Under the pieces are notes generated by a model. The model did no database searches and was not told the origin of the DNA. It saw only the letters and a list, made by a program, of their open reading frames with translations. From the NCBI GenBank assembly GCA_018825965.1, contig JAHKAA010000038.1:1-64000 (forward strand): a stretch of DNA of 64,000 nucleotides, in the 5' to 3' direction. A program made the position numbers and the translations under genes. Below are positions 18,055 through 27,194 of this stretch, one piece after another (within the stretch, counting starts at the first letter, position 1; each line of letters opens with the position of its first letter). This DNA is from Gammaproteobacteria bacterium. Its GTDB lineage: Bacteria; Pseudomonadota; Gammaproteobacteria; Enterobacterales; Alteromonadaceae.

Positions 18055-18078
18055 AATTAAATTGCATGCAATTTAATT
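18055..18078. promoter_or_regulatory. OhrR-type operator: perfect 24-bp palindrome before glutathione peroxidase
   Basis: A perfect palindrome with half-site AATTAAATTGCA followed by its exact inverse. It lies 60 bp ahead of the glutathione peroxidase start. A site matching at 19 of 24 positions sits immediately before the ohrR gene (49897-49920). The AATTGCA/TGCAATT core resembles known OhrR/MarR-type peroxide-sensor operators. Confidence 0.7.
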
Positions 18079-18137
18079 GTTGGGCATTATGTTTTTACTT
18101 TCAGCCTTCACTGAAAAGCCAAACAACAGAGGAGCAT

Positions 18138-18632
18138 ATGATGCCAAACCCAATTTTTGATTTAGCTGTGACTAACATTAAAGGCCAGCCAGTGCAATTA
18201 AAAGACTATCAGGGCAAAGTGCTGCTGGTGGTAAACACCGCCAGCAAATGTGGTTTTACGCCGCAATACAAAGGACTGGAAGAGTTGTATCAAAAGTACA
18301 AAGATCAGGGATTGGAAATTTTAGGTTTTCCATGTAACCAGTTTGGCAAGCAGGAGCAGGGCAATGAAACTGAAATCAGTGAGTTTTGTGAACTGAACTA
18401 TGGTGTGTCTTTCCCCATGTTCGCCAAAGTGGATGTCAATGGCCCGGACGCTTCGCCTTTATTTAAAAACCTGAAACAGCAAAAACCAGGTCTGTTAGGC
18501 TCAGAATCTATCAAGTGGAACTTCACTAAATTTCTGATTGGCCGCGATGGTAAAGCGATTTTACGTGCCGCACCACTGACCAAACCTCAGGATCTGGAAG
18601 CCGGAATTCAGCAGGCGTTAGCAGCAAAATAG
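18138..18632 (+). CDS. Glutathione peroxidase
   Basis: A 164-residue thioredoxin-fold peroxidase of the Cys-GPx type, reducing hydrogen or organic peroxides with thiol donors (glutathione or thioredoxin). The catalytic residues are seen: Cys38 in NTASKCGFTPQY (Cys instead of Sec), Gln68 context in GFPCNQFG, Trp127 and Asn128 in KWNFTKF. ATG 18138 is chosen because GAGGAG lies just upstream; the longer frame from 18042 runs through the palindromic operator. Regulation by OhrR is inferred from the operator shared with the ohrR promoter. Confidence 0.93.
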   Translation: MMPNPIFDLAVTNIKGQPVQLKDYQGKVLLVVNTASKCGFTPQYKGLEELYQKYKDQGLEILGFPCNQFGKQEQGNETEISEFCELNYGVSFPMFAKVDVNGPDASPLFKNLKQQKPGLLGSESIKWNFTKFLIGRDGKAILRAAPLTKPQDLEAGIQQALAAK

Positions 18633-18651
18633 ACCTAATCGAAATCGTCGG

Positions 18652-18680
18652 GGCGGCCTTCATGGTCGCCTTCTTGTTTT
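18652..18680 (+). terminator. Terminator of the glutathione peroxidase gene
   Basis: GGCGGCC (18652-18658) pairs with GGTCGCC (18664-18670), including one G-U pair, followed by TTCTTGTTTT. Confidence 0.6.
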
Positions 18681-18685
18681 CAGGC

Positions 18686-18721
18686 AAAAAAATCGCCTGA
18701 CGACAGAGGTGTAGTCAGGCG
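18686..18721 (-). terminator. Terminator of the glycosyltransferase gene
   Basis: CGCCTGAC (18694-18701) pairs perfectly with GTCAGGCG (18714-18721). On the minus strand the stem is followed by ATTTTTTTG. It lies about 155 bp past the glycosyltransferase stop. Confidence 0.65.
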
Positions 18722-18875
18722 CAAAATACACAAGGCTGGGAATGCTGAAGTAAAAGACCTGTTGCTTTTACAACCTGTTCAGTCTTACAACAAGAACGCA
18801 GCAGAGTGTGCACTTGTTTTGTTTTATGTGCCTTGATATAAAACAATAAAAGCCCAACTTTGCTGCCTTCTGCCC

Positions 18876-19841
18876 CTATCCGCTTTTAATTCTCTCCCAG
18901 CGGAAAAAAAATGGTGCAAAAGCCAGATTTAATTTTTTTCGTACTGAAAAATGTGGTGACCACCAAAACTGATAGATCAGTGCTTTTAGCTGTTGAGCAA
19001 GTTGGTCAGGAAAGCTTTGCTGATTTTTGTTATTTAACTGGAATTTGTACAGTAAATAAGCCAGATGAAACAGCAATAAATGACGCCAAAGCTCTGGCAT
19101 TGCAGGGTAAGAGTTCTTTAACTGAACCTCGGTAAAAAAGCGCTGTAATTGCTGCTGATGTTGTACTTTTACGTTAAAAGAAGCACTGGCACTATGCTCG
19201 CGGTAGCCGTAGAGCGGTAAACGCAAATGATAAATATGTTGTGCTGCATCATACAATGAAGGCATAGACATTAAATCCTCACAAAAGGCGATGCCCGCCG
19301 GAAACTGAAAATTGGGTGCCATTCTCCTGCGATATACCCTTAAGCAGGAAAACCAACGACTGGCTTTATACACTTCGGTGATGGCTTTATTTTTTAATAA
19401 CCAACCAGCGTTACGATGCAGATAACGTGGTTTGGCATGATGTAGTTCAGATGTTTCCTTAAAGCTTTTATAACCCAATTCAATCAAATCGGGTTTGTGC
19501 TGCTGGATCACACTCAGTAGCTGACTGATATAACCGGGCAGTAGTAAGTCGTCTGCATCAATAAAACCAATGTATTCTCCGGTTGCATGTTTTATCCCCT
19601 GATTTCTGGCGACACTGACACCGCTGTTTTGTTGGCACAACAACAGGTAACTTTGTGGTATGGCTGAAGTTCCTATATGCCGTTGTGCCAGTTCAAGGCT
19701 GCCATCTGTAGCACCATCACAGATCAGGATTACTTGTATTGTTTCTGTCAGCTGTACTTCAATAGACTGAAGTAGCTCAGAAAAATAGTGGGCTGCATTG
19801 TAAAAAGGCACAATAAGAGATAACAAAGGAGCAGATCGCAT
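18876..19841 (-). CDS. Family 2 glycosyltransferase
   Basis: A 321-residue GT-A fold transferase. The N-terminal SLIVPFYNAAHYFSELLQSIEVQ, ICDGATDGS and NSGVSVARNQGIKHATGEYIGFIDADD are standard GT2 features; DADD (near 95-98) is the metal and sugar-nucleotide site. No membrane helix is obvious, so it is probably a cytosolic enzyme modifying a surface polysaccharide or lipopolysaccharide. No other sugar genes are adjacent, so donor and acceptor are unknown. Confidence 0.88.
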   Translation of the reverse strand: MRSAPLLSLIVPFYNAAHYFSELLQSIEVQLTETIQVILICDGATDGSLELAQRHIGTSAIPQSYLLLCQQNSGVSVARNQGIKHATGEYIGFIDADDLLLPGYISQLLSVIQQHKPDLIELGYKSFKETSELHHAKPRYLHRNAGWLLKNKAITEVYKASRWFSCLRVYRRRMAPNFQFPAGIAFCEDLMSMPSLYDAAQHIYHLRLPLYGYREHSASASFNVKVQHQQQLQRFFTEVQLKNSYPAMPELWRHLLLFHLAYLLYKFQLNNKNQQSFPDQLAQQLKALIYQFWWSPHFSVRKKLNLAFAPFFFRWERIKSG

Positions 19842-20111
19842 ACAAGGCTACCTACAGGATAAGCATAGGGGAAATGCGAGTCTATCAGCAGGCTGGGGCG
19901 CTCAGAATAAGGGGTAACAGTTAGTCACTAAAGCGTTAAATCCTCTTACATTCAGACGCTTCCTGTAACAAAATCAGACGCGGTTTCAGTAGTGCGATCT
20001 GTGGAATCACAGTGTTTCCACTGCAGGCTTAATCTTTGCTGCTTTTGCACTTGCATTAGTCTGAGGATTTTTGAACACTAGCCCGCTGTTTTCTGCATTC
20101 ATCAGGTGATT

Positions 20112-20987
20112 ATGAAAAGTCTGTTTCATCCTGCGGTCGATCAGCCGACTAAAGGAATTTTGTGTATGTTGCTGGCCGTAGGCATGTTTTGCGCTATGGA
20201 TGCCTGTATGAAACAGCTGACGCAACATTATGGCCCTATGCAGATCACCAGTTTGCGAGCTTTGTTTGCCTGGCCCTTAATAGTCATCTGGTTAGTCACA
20301 ACCAACAGAGTGCAGCATTTACTCAATTCGCGCTGGTCTTTGCATCTGCTAAGGGCTGTGCTTGGCATAGTGATGTTGTCCGCTTTTATTTATGCCATTC
20401 AGACCTTATCGCTGGCCGATGCTTATGCCATCTTTTTTGCAGCCCCACTGTTAATAACCGCTATGTCGGTTTGGTTTTTAGGTGAACATGTGCAGCTGCG
20501 CCAATGGGTTGCTATAGGCATTGGCATGCTGGCTGTGCTTTTTATGCTTAAACCTGAAGGTGACCAACTGCTGAGTTTAGGCGCGCTGGCAGCTTTGGTT
20601 TCAGCGCTTTGTTACGCCATTTCCGCTATTACGGTTCGGGTATTATCCCGCACTGACAATAGCGGCAATATGGTGTTTTGGCTGATGACTATGATTGGCC
20701 TTGGGGCTGGTGCTTTAGCTTATCCCCAGTGGGTGTCTATTTCTTCGGATCATCTGTGGTTATTAGCGCTGATGGGGTTAAGTGGTGCTATAGGTCAGGT
20801 GTTTATTACTGAGGCTTTTCGTTTAGCGCCGGCTTCAGTGATAGCGCCTTTTGAATACACAGCACTGGTATGGGGTTTAGGCTTTGATATCCTGCTTTGG
20901 CAGTTATTTCCGGGTTTATCTATGTTGATTGGCGCTGGGGTAATTATGGCTTGTGGTTTGTATTTATGGGTACAGGAACGTCGTTGA
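20112..20987 (+). CDS. EamA/DMT-family transporter
   Basis: A 291-residue inner-membrane protein of the drug/metabolite transporter superfamily with about ten hydrophobic helices arranged as two EamA repeats. The first contains LAVGMFCAMDACMKQL and LRALFAWPLIVIWLV, the second GALAALVSALCYAISAITVRVL and APFEYTALVWGLGFD. Such proteins export metabolites; the substrate is unknown. An in-frame GTG at 20106 is an alternative start. It stands alone. Confidence 0.87.
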   Translation: MKSLFHPAVDQPTKGILCMLLAVGMFCAMDACMKQLTQHYGPMQITSLRALFAWPLIVIWLVTTNRVQHLLNSRWSLHLLRAVLGIVMLSAFIYAIQTLSLADAYAIFFAAPLLITAMSVWFLGEHVQLRQWVAIGIGMLAVLFMLKPEGDQLLSLGALAALVSALCYAISAITVRVLSRTDNSGNMVFWLMTMIGLGAGALAYPQWVSISSDHLWLLALMGLSGAIGQVFITEAFRLAPASVIAPFEYTALVWGLGFDILLWQLFPGLSMLIGAGVIMACGLYLWVQERR

Positions 20988-21110
20988 TCTAACCGTTATG
21001 GTACAGCTTTGAACACCAGAGGGGCAGGGCAAGCCCGCTCTTCCATTTTGTGTCATGCTATTGTCATTCTGTGGTTTTAGTATGAAGTTTTTGCAAAAGG
21101 TGTGAATAAT

Positions 21111-22325
21111 ATGCTGATTAAAAAAGGTTTTTCTCTGCTGCCTCTGAGCTTGTTGTCTGTAACTCTGCTGCCTGGTGTGGCCATGGCCGCTGATGCTTGT
21201 GTTACTGCACCTTTGGTTATAGCTCACAGAGGTGCCAGTGGTCACTTGCCTGAACATACGCTGGAGGCTTACCAACTGGCTATGCGGATGGGGGCTGATT
21301 TTATTGAACCCGATTTGGTGCCGACCAAAGACGGCCAACTTATCAGTCGCCATGAAAATGATCTAACCCATAGCACCAACGTGGCTGTATTGCCGCAATT
21401 TGCCGATCGAAAAACCACCAGGCGCATTGACGGTATTCCAATTACCGGCTGGTTTAGTGAAGATTTTACTCTGGCTGAAATAAAGCAGCTGAAAGCCCGC
21501 GAACCTTTGCCTGCGCTGCGCCCTCAGGGAGCAGATCACAACGATCAATACTCCATTGCTACTTTGTCTGAAATTATCAGTCTGGTAAAACAGTTTGAAG
21601 CAGATACAGGCCGCAAAGTGGGGCTTTATATTGAAACCAAACACCCGACTTACTTCCGGTATGAAGGAAAAACTGCAGCAGGTAAACCTATAGCGCTGGA
21701 TATCAGCAAAATGCTGGTGCAGCAATTAAAGCAGCTGCGATTTACTGATCCAGGCCGGGTATTTATTCAGTCTTTTGAAGTGCAGAACCTGCTGGAGCTT
21801 AAAACGCAGTGGATGCCGGGTCTAAAACTTCAACTGCCGCTGATCCAGCTGATTGGTGATACAGACAAAGCCTATTTACCCCCAAAAGACAGTTTTTCAG
21901 TACCTTATGATGTGTTTTATCATCAGCAACAAGGTGTTGATTTAGCTGTCATTTATAAAGATAGCAACTTTTTAGCCGCATTGTCTAAACCTTTGGATTA
22001 TTCGGTTTTACTGAACGACAAAGGCCTGAACTTTATGCAGAGCTATGCCGCTGGTATTGGCCCATGGCGCAGCAGTCTTTATCAAAAACATAGCCTGAAT
22101 TTAAAACCTTTTGTCAAAGCGGCTCAGCAGCAGGGCTTAAAGGTACACCCTTATACGTTCAGGGCTGAAGCAAATTATTTAATGCCCAAAGATGACAAAA
22201 CTGCATTCAGTTATAACGAAGAACTGCAGGCCCTGTTTAAGCAAGGTATAGATGGGATTTTTACCGATTATCCGGATTTAGCTTTGGAGCAACGAACTGT
22301 GTTCCTGCAAAGCTGTAAGCCTTAA
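21111..22325 (+). CDS. glpQ: Periplasmic glycerophosphodiester phosphodiesterase
   Basis: A 404-residue GlpQ-like enzyme that hydrolyses glycerophosphodiesters to glycerol 3-phosphate and an alcohol. The signal peptide (SLLPLSLLSVTLLPGVAMA) ends near residue 26. Catalytic motifs HRGASGHLPEHT (His39, Arg40), EPD (Glu66, Asp68) and SRHE (His81) are in place. Length fits periplasmic GlpQ rather than the shorter cytosolic UgpQ. I chose ATG 21111 because AAAAGG lies ten bases upstream. No glpT neighbour is present. Confidence 0.92.
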   Translation: MLIKKGFSLLPLSLLSVTLLPGVAMAADACVTAPLVIAHRGASGHLPEHTLEAYQLAMRMGADFIEPDLVPTKDGQLISRHENDLTHSTNVAVLPQFADRKTTRRIDGIPITGWFSEDFTLAEIKQLKAREPLPALRPQGADHNDQYSIATLSEIISLVKQFEADTGRKVGLYIETKHPTYFRYEGKTAAGKPIALDISKMLVQQLKQLRFTDPGRVFIQSFEVQNLLELKTQWMPGLKLQLPLIQLIGDTDKAYLPPKDSFSVPYDVFYHQQQGVDLAVIYKDSNFLAALSKPLDYSVLLNDKGLNFMQSYAAGIGPWRSSLYQKHSLNLKPFVKAAQQQGLKVHPYTFRAEANYLMPKDDKTAFSYNEELQALFKQGIDGIFTDYPDLALEQRTVFLQSCKP

Positions 22326-22394
22326 CCTGAGCTGGCAAGCTCTGTTGTGGCAGGATTTCCTTTAGATCAGAGCAGGTGCCGGATTAACTCTGAA

Positions 22395-22649
22395 CTAACC
22401 AATCAGTCGGGTGATCCAGCGAAAGCCCACCAGGCTACGCATCATTTTCACAGCGCTGTTGTGGCGAAGCTGAAACAGGCAACCGGCGCAAAAACTCAGC
22501 AGTAAACCCGGTGTTGAACCCATAAAACTAAGGCTTGCTTCTGATAATTGCTGTTTTCTTATCAGCAATAATTGCTGATTTAGCTGGCTTTGTGCTGTCA
22601 GCTCAGTCAGCTTTTGTTGCTGCTTAGTCAGTAGCCGTTGGATCAGCAT
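22395..22649 (-). CDS. YqjK-like small protein
   Basis: An 84-residue basic protein starting MLIQRLLTKQQQKL, with a glutamine-rich amphipathic helix and a short hydrophobic segment (STPGLLLSFCAGCLF). The position after yqjD- and yqjE-like genes, the basic N-terminal helix and the small size match YqjK of the enterobacterial yqjDEK cluster. Its start overlaps the yqjE-like gene by 26 bp. Function unknown. Confidence 0.6.
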   Translation of the reverse strand: MLIQRLLTKQQQKLTELTAQSQLNQQLLLIRKQQLSEASLSFMGSTPGLLLSFCAGCLFQLRHNSAVKMMRSLVGFRWITRLIG

Positions 22650-23121
22650 TGGTGTCTTCCTTCTGTGGCCTGAACAATAGCAATTGCAATTGCCGCCAGG
22701 TATTTGAAAAGCCAGCTTGTGACAGCACATAAGCTAAACTGCGCCAACACCAAAACAATAGAGCAAACTGCAACAGCAGCAAAGCCGTGGCTGTAATGGC
22801 GACTGAACTGCTTAGCTGAAATAGCACATAACCCAGCACAGCCAAAATACTGCCCCAGAGTAAAATCATACCCGCACCAAAACACAGGACTAAAGCTGCG
22901 GCTATGGTCAGGCTGCGGCCTGTGAGCTGCCATTCTGCTGTTGCTATTTGCCCTGTCAGTGTTAGCTGGCGGGCATAAGCTTGCCTGACAGAATTGCCAA
23001 GCGCGGCTATTTCAGCCAGTTGATCCAAAGCTTGCTCTGCTGATTTAGTCAGAGCAGCCTGTGGGGACAGGGGCTGCTCTGGTTGTTTTGCAACTGCTTC
23101 AGAGCTTTCATCAGGTTGCAT
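22624..23121 (-). CDS. yqjE: YqjE-like phage-holin-family membrane protein
   Basis: A 165-residue protein with two strong helices (LTIAAALVLCFGAGMILLWGSILAVLGYVLF and ITATALLLLQFALLFWCW) flanked by charged ends. This layout and its neighbours match YqjE (phage holin family, DUF1469-type) proteins, inner-membrane partners of YqjD. It sits 36 bp behind the YqjD-like gene. Confidence 0.7.
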   Translation of the reverse strand: MQPDESSEAVAKQPEQPLSPQAALTKSAEQALDQLAEIAALGNSVRQAYARQLTLTGQIATAEWQLTGRSLTIAAALVLCFGAGMILLWGSILAVLGYVLFQLSSSVAITATALLLLQFALLFWCWRSLAYVLSQAGFSNTWRQLQLLLFRPQKEDTNADPTATD

Positions 23122-23157
23122 AAATCCGCCCTGGTTGGTACTGCGTCAGTTGCAATC

Positions 23158-23481
23158 TTAATTACGACGTAACAGAGCGGTTAACAATACACCAGCAGCA
23201 AAGGCGATACCTGCAGCGGCCAGTGGGTTTTGCACTGCAAACTCACGGGTTTTACTGTAGGACAGTTGCAGTTGTTGTTTAATTTCTTCTTGTTTATGCG
23301 TCAGCGTTTCCTGAGAGCTGGCCGCTGTTTTACGTAATCTGTCTTCAGCTACTGCAGCTTTTTCTGCCACTGCGTCTACTGCATGATGTGCAGCTTCAAT
23401 AGCTTTTTCTGTAACAGGTGAATCTAACGCACTGTTGCTTTTACTTGTTGCTTGCTCTGTTGCACTTTGTGAAGCGGCCAT
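23158..23481 (-). CDS. yqjD: ElaB/YqjD (DUF883) family membrane-anchored protein
   Basis: A 107-residue tail-anchored protein: a long charged, alanine-rich helix (about 1-80), then the anchor NPLAAAGIAFAAGVLLTALLRRN, whose Gly-rich helix and terminal Arg-Arg are the family signature. E. coli YqjD and ElaB bind ribosomes at the inner membrane in stationary phase. ATG 23481 is preceded by GGGAGA. It heads a three-gene minus-strand operon with the yqjE- and yqjK-like genes. Confidence 0.83.
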   Translation of the reverse strand: MAASQSATEQATSKSNSALDSPVTEKAIEAAHHAVDAVAEKAAVAEDRLRKTAASSQETLTHKQEEIKQQLQLSYSKTREFAVQNPLAAAGIAFAAGVLLTALLRRN

Positions 23482-23737
23482 AATAAATCTCCCTGGTGAA
23501 CACTGTGACATGCAGCAATGGCTGCGCTTTGTATCTTACTCTTTGCATTCTACGTTTTGCGTTTTACTTTTAGGTTTAAATGAAAGCATGGGTTGTGCCA
23601 GATTGAGAAATATCAATAAAAACAGCGTTTTATCTGTTTTTTCCTTCAGCGAGCCTCCAGCCCTGCTGTAGAAGTTACCCGTTGCTGGTAATTTTTACAC
23701 AGCAGAACGCCATAGGTTGAAGTGTTTATGACATTCC

Positions 23738-24466
23738 TTACAACTTACTCAACCACTGTTTGATGTAGTGGCTAAGTAAAGCAGCTTGCTCTAAGGGCAA
23801 CATATGGCCCGAACCGGCTATGGTATGAAAAACAACCTGGCTGTTGGGCCGATGAGGTTTCTGACTGCTTTGCATAAAATCCTGCATCCAGTGGGTATTG
23901 ATCAGCGGGTCCTGTTCGCTGTACACAAAACAAAGCGGCACAGTCAGCCTGAGTAGTTCATCTTTCAGATCCCTGCGCTCTGAGGTCACTTCCAACTGGG
24001 CTTTTAACCTATCCTCGCCAAGCTCTGCATCCATCTGGCGAATAATGTTCACTATATGTTGCAATGCACCAGGGCTTAACTTAGTGCTGTCCACTAAGGC
24101 TTCTGCTTTTTTCTGACTGATGCCTTTGTAACCAAATTGAGTGATCAGCTGCAAGCTATGCTGGCGTGAAACCTGCTCTTGTGCACTTAAAGGGCAGGGG
24201 CTATTGGACACCAAGATCAAAGCTGCCACTTTTTCCGGATAACGCAGCGTTAATAATGTGGCTAAATAAGCACCTAATGAAAACCCGAGTAAGACTGATT
24301 TGTGCACGGGCAAAGCAGAAGCTAAATCTTCCACCAGATGTTCCGGATCCGCCCCTGAAGGAATAGGTAAATGCTCTGGTTCATAGTCGCTAAGATGAGG
24401 GGCAAGCTCAGACCAGAGCCTGGCATTACAGAGAGTGCCTGGTATTAAATACAGTTTGGTTTTCAT
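23738..24466 (-). CDS. Alpha/beta hydrolase
   Basis: A 242-residue hydrolase. The nucleophile elbow GFSLGAY (Ser63), acid YSEQDPLI and His in GSGHMLPLE are recognisable, and oxyanion strand YLIPGTLCNARLW is at the N-terminus. ATG 24466 is preferred; a longer frame reaching 24628 would read through the terminator of the neighbouring receptor gene. Substrate unknown. Confidence 0.85.
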   Translation of the reverse strand: MKTKLYLIPGTLCNARLWSELAPHLSDYEPEHLPIPSGADPEHLVEDLASALPVHKSVLLGFSLGAYLATLLTLRYPEKVAALILVSNSPCPLSAQEQVSRQHSLQLITQFGYKGISQKKAEALVDSTKLSPGALQHIVNIIRQMDAELGEDRLKAQLEVTSERRDLKDELLRLTVPLCFVYSEQDPLINTHWMQDFMQSSQKPHRPNSQVVFHTIAGSGHMLPLEQAALLSHYIKQWLSKL

Positions 24467-24590
24467 AGAGTCAGGCTTTTTACTATGATCATGGTCCACC
24501 AGCATAAAAGAAGTCAGGCCAAATACCAAACTATTGGTTGCTTGAAGCACAGCTGCTCCCGGACCACCCAAACTGGTGCGACATTCCAAT

Positions 24591-24623
24591 AAAAAAGCCG
24601 GAGTTGTGTAAACTCCGGCTTTT
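24591..24623 (-). terminator. Rho-independent terminator of the TonB receptor gene
   Basis: A 13-bp stem, AAAAGCCGGAGTT (24593-24605) with AACTCCGGCTTTT (24611-24623), has a 5-nt loop and a T run on the minus strand, 17 bp past the stop at 24640. Confidence 0.85.
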
Positions 24624-24639
24624 GTCACTCTGGATTAGA

Positions 24640-26991
24640 TCAAAAATCCAGTTTTAAAGTCACAGTCGCAGTGCGTTCTGCACCCAGGTAATAAGCGCCT
24701 TCCTGGCCACCGGCTAAATAATCTTCGTCTGTCAGGTTGTTCAGCACTAAGGACAGATCTATGCCTTTAAACATATCTTTTGATGACAAGTCTTTGCTGT
24801 AACCCAGATAAAAGTCCATCAGGGTGGATGCTGGAATTTCATCTTTATTGCCACCTAAAGCAGCACCAAAGTAGCTGTCTGTGCGTTTGGCTGTTAAACC
24901 TGCGCGGTACGCTTCGCCCTGATAACGCAATGAAAGGCTGAGCATAGTTTCAGGTGAACCTGCTACTTTGTCACCTGCAAAAATAGCAGCAGGGTTGATG
25001 ACAGGTTGTCCGTCCGGCCCCAGCACTAGATTGCCATCTTCATCCCGAACCACTGAGTTAATGGTCTGACTGTATTCAGCTGTATTGCTGGTCAGGGCGC
25101 TGTAAATACTCCAGCCTTTGGTAAACTCCCAGTTTAAGCTGGCTTCCAGACCATTAGATTCAATACCACCTACGTTGACATAAGTGCCGTCTAACTCATT
25201 CAGATAGTCAGGGCCACCCGCACTGGCTCCTGGTTGCAGGAAGGTGATACGGTTATCAAACTTTACATCGTAATAGGTCAATGACAGGCTCAGATCGTCG
25301 CCAAAATAACGTAAACCTAAGTCGATATTTTTTGCAGTTTCAGCGTCCAGAGTATCAAAATCCTGATCGGTTTCTAAGATGGCGTCGCCGATAGCTTTAA
25401 AGTTTTCAGCGTAACCACCAAATACTTCGTAGCTGTCGTTTAAGCGATAAACAAAACCCAGGCTTGGTAATACATCTGAATCGCTGTCGAGATTACCTGT
25501 ATTGGCTGTCACTATATTGTCTTTGCGGCTGACATCAACAAAAAACTTTTTCACACCCAAGGTAACTGTTAAGTCGTTCCAGTTGATTTGGTCCTGCAAA
25601 TAAATTTTCTGTGTATCAGTTTCATAGTTACGGTCGTAATGTACCCAGTATGGCTGGTTATTAAAGTAGTGATATTGTTTCGGGTCAATCACATTATGCC
25701 AGTCGCGGGTTTCGTTACGGTCTTGCTGTTCAATCCAGGCACCTAAACGCAGTTCATGATTGTCCATTGTCCATTTCAGCTCTGAAGTCAGGCCATAACG
25801 GTCTTTTTCATAGTGAGTATGACGGTAAGAGGCCACCCGTGTTGCATCTGTTAAATCTGCATTTGGATCCAGAATAGGCTGACCTGCCGCATTAACATAC
25901 TGATAACGAACTAAGTTGCCATTGCCCGTGCCACGGCTGACGCGATTACCTGCAGCGTCTTCTACATACACCTGATAAGGTGGCAACCAGTCACCACGGC
26001 CTGATTGCATATGCACATAAGGCGTGACGGTCAGGTTCAGGCTGTCGGTTAAATCGGTATCAATTTTGACGTAAGTGAAGCTGTTTTCCCGCAAGGTAGA
26101 CCAGGCTTCGGCGAAGTTCTGATCGATATCCGGGTTGCCTGTCCAGACGTTGGTCAGGCGATCCCAGTCCGGGTTATCAAAAAACTGTTGTAAAGACACA
26201 GTGTTGTAGTTGTCTTCTTCAGTATCGTCGTACGAAAAGCGAGCTGTGATGGTGGTATTGTCCAGTTCAGTCACTGTTTTCACTTCGCCGTGCAGACGAT
26301 CGCTAAACCCATTGCTGCCAGAACCTATCCATCTGTTGCTAAAGCTGTCGGATAAACTGATATAAGCTGTGGTATTTGCACCTATATCACCCGTATCAAA
26401 GCGGCTGTAGTAACGGCGGGCATTGTGATCACCACCTGTGACAGCGACAGCTAAGTTTTGCTCAGCCAAAGGGTTATTTGATACAAAATTTAAGGTGCCA
26501 CCTAAAGCGTCTAATGAAGCGGAGGCGATATCAGAGGTACCCTGGCCCACTTCAACATAAGCTGTGTTTTCTGTATCCAGGTAACGGTTGGCTTTACTGC
26601 CACCACCGTAAGCTGAACCACCATTAGGTAAACCATCGAGGGTAATACCCAATTGTTGCTCGTTCAGGTTCACGTTAAAACCACGCATTGAAATGGTAGT
26701 GGACCAGTCATCACCACCAAAAGCGTCACCCTGACCTACACTGATCCCCGGTAGCTGGCTGACTAAATCCAGCACGTTCCCTATAGGAGCTTTGGTGTTT
26801 TTAATCGCTTCATCTGTGCTGTTATTTGCATAACTAATGCGTTTGCCAGTAATAGCCAGCACTTCTACTTCCTGCTCGTCGGCTGCAGCAACTGCCGCTT
26901 CTTCTGCCATTGCAGGTGCCGATAAACCTAAGGCTGAACTCACTGCCAAAGCGAGCAGATGTTTGTGATGTAATGCCACGTGAAACTCCAT
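24640..26991 (-). CDS. TonB-dependent receptor, probably iron-regulated
   Basis: A 783-residue outer-membrane receptor. The signal peptide (LLALAVSSALGLSAPAMA) is followed by a TonB-box-like EVEVLAITGKR, the plug (about 60-190; APIGNVLDLVSQLPGISVGQG, MRGFNVNLNEQQLGITLDG) and a beta barrel ending in Phe (VTLKLDF). Length and plug resemble siderophore or catecholate receptors, but the ligand is not recognisable. I place the start at ATG 26991, where the signal peptide begins, although no clear ribosome site precedes it. A Fur palindrome lies at 27094-27108 between this gene and the divergent solute-binding gene. Confidence 0.9.
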   Translation of the reverse strand: MEFHVALHHKHLLALAVSSALGLSAPAMAEEAAVAAADEQEVEVLAITGKRISYANNSTDEAIKNTKAPIGNVLDLVSQLPGISVGQGDAFGGDDWSTTISMRGFNVNLNEQQLGITLDGLPNGGSAYGGGSKANRYLDTENTAYVEVGQGTSDIASASLDALGGTLNFVSNNPLAEQNLAVAVTGGDHNARRYYSRFDTGDIGANTTAYISLSDSFSNRWIGSGSNGFSDRLHGEVKTVTELDNTTITARFSYDDTEEDNYNTVSLQQFFDNPDWDRLTNVWTGNPDIDQNFAEAWSTLRENSFTYVKIDTDLTDSLNLTVTPYVHMQSGRGDWLPPYQVYVEDAAGNRVSRGTGNGNLVRYQYVNAAGQPILDPNADLTDATRVASYRHTHYEKDRYGLTSELKWTMDNHELRLGAWIEQQDRNETRDWHNVIDPKQYHYFNNQPYWVHYDRNYETDTQKIYLQDQINWNDLTVTLGVKKFFVDVSRKDNIVTANTGNLDSDSDVLPSLGFVYRLNDSYEVFGGYAENFKAIGDAILETDQDFDTLDAETAKNIDLGLRYFGDDLSLSLTYYDVKFDNRITFLQPGASAGGPDYLNELDGTYVNVGGIESNGLEASLNWEFTKGWSIYSALTSNTAEYSQTINSVVRDEDGNLVLGPDGQPVINPAAIFAGDKVAGSPETMLSLSLRYQGEAYRAGLTAKRTDSYFGAALGGNKDEIPASTLMDFYLGYSKDLSSKDMFKGIDLSLVLNNLTDEDYLAGGQEGAYYLGAERTATVTLKLDF

Positions 26992-27093
26992 ATTGTTGTT
27001 TGAATTGAAGAAAACGCGGCCATTCTGTGCTGGTCTGATGACAAAGAAATGAAAGGAAAGTGACAAAATGAAGTAATTAAAATGTGATTTTTA

Positions 27094-27108
27094 TGAAAAT
27101 TATTTTCA
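27094..27108. promoter_or_regulatory. Fur box (perfect 7-1-7 palindrome)
   Basis: TGAAAATTATTTTCA is a perfect inverted repeat of form 7-1-7, one substitution per half from the Fur consensus TGATAATNATTATCA. It lies in the divergent region between the TonB receptor and the solute-binding protein genes and could control either or both. Confidence 0.65.
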
Positions 27109-27194
27109 AGGGAATGGAGGGATCAAAAGAAAATAGTGGTGTTTTTTGTGAAGTCTGGCCTATGCTGAGTTCTGCTTCAGATGGAACCTGGTTA

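Noticed and set aside
18055-18078. The 24-bp palindrome as a terminator of exbD
   Set aside because: AT-rich arms, no loop and no T run; the match to the ohrR upstream site supports an operator instead.
22624-23121. Holin-like gene as a sign of a prophage
   Set aside because: It belongs to a yqjDEK-like chromosomal cluster; no other phage genes are present.
24467-24628. N-terminal extension of the alpha/beta hydrolase frame
   Set aside because: It would include the terminator hairpin of the receptor gene; the hydrolase fold begins at residue 55 of that frame.
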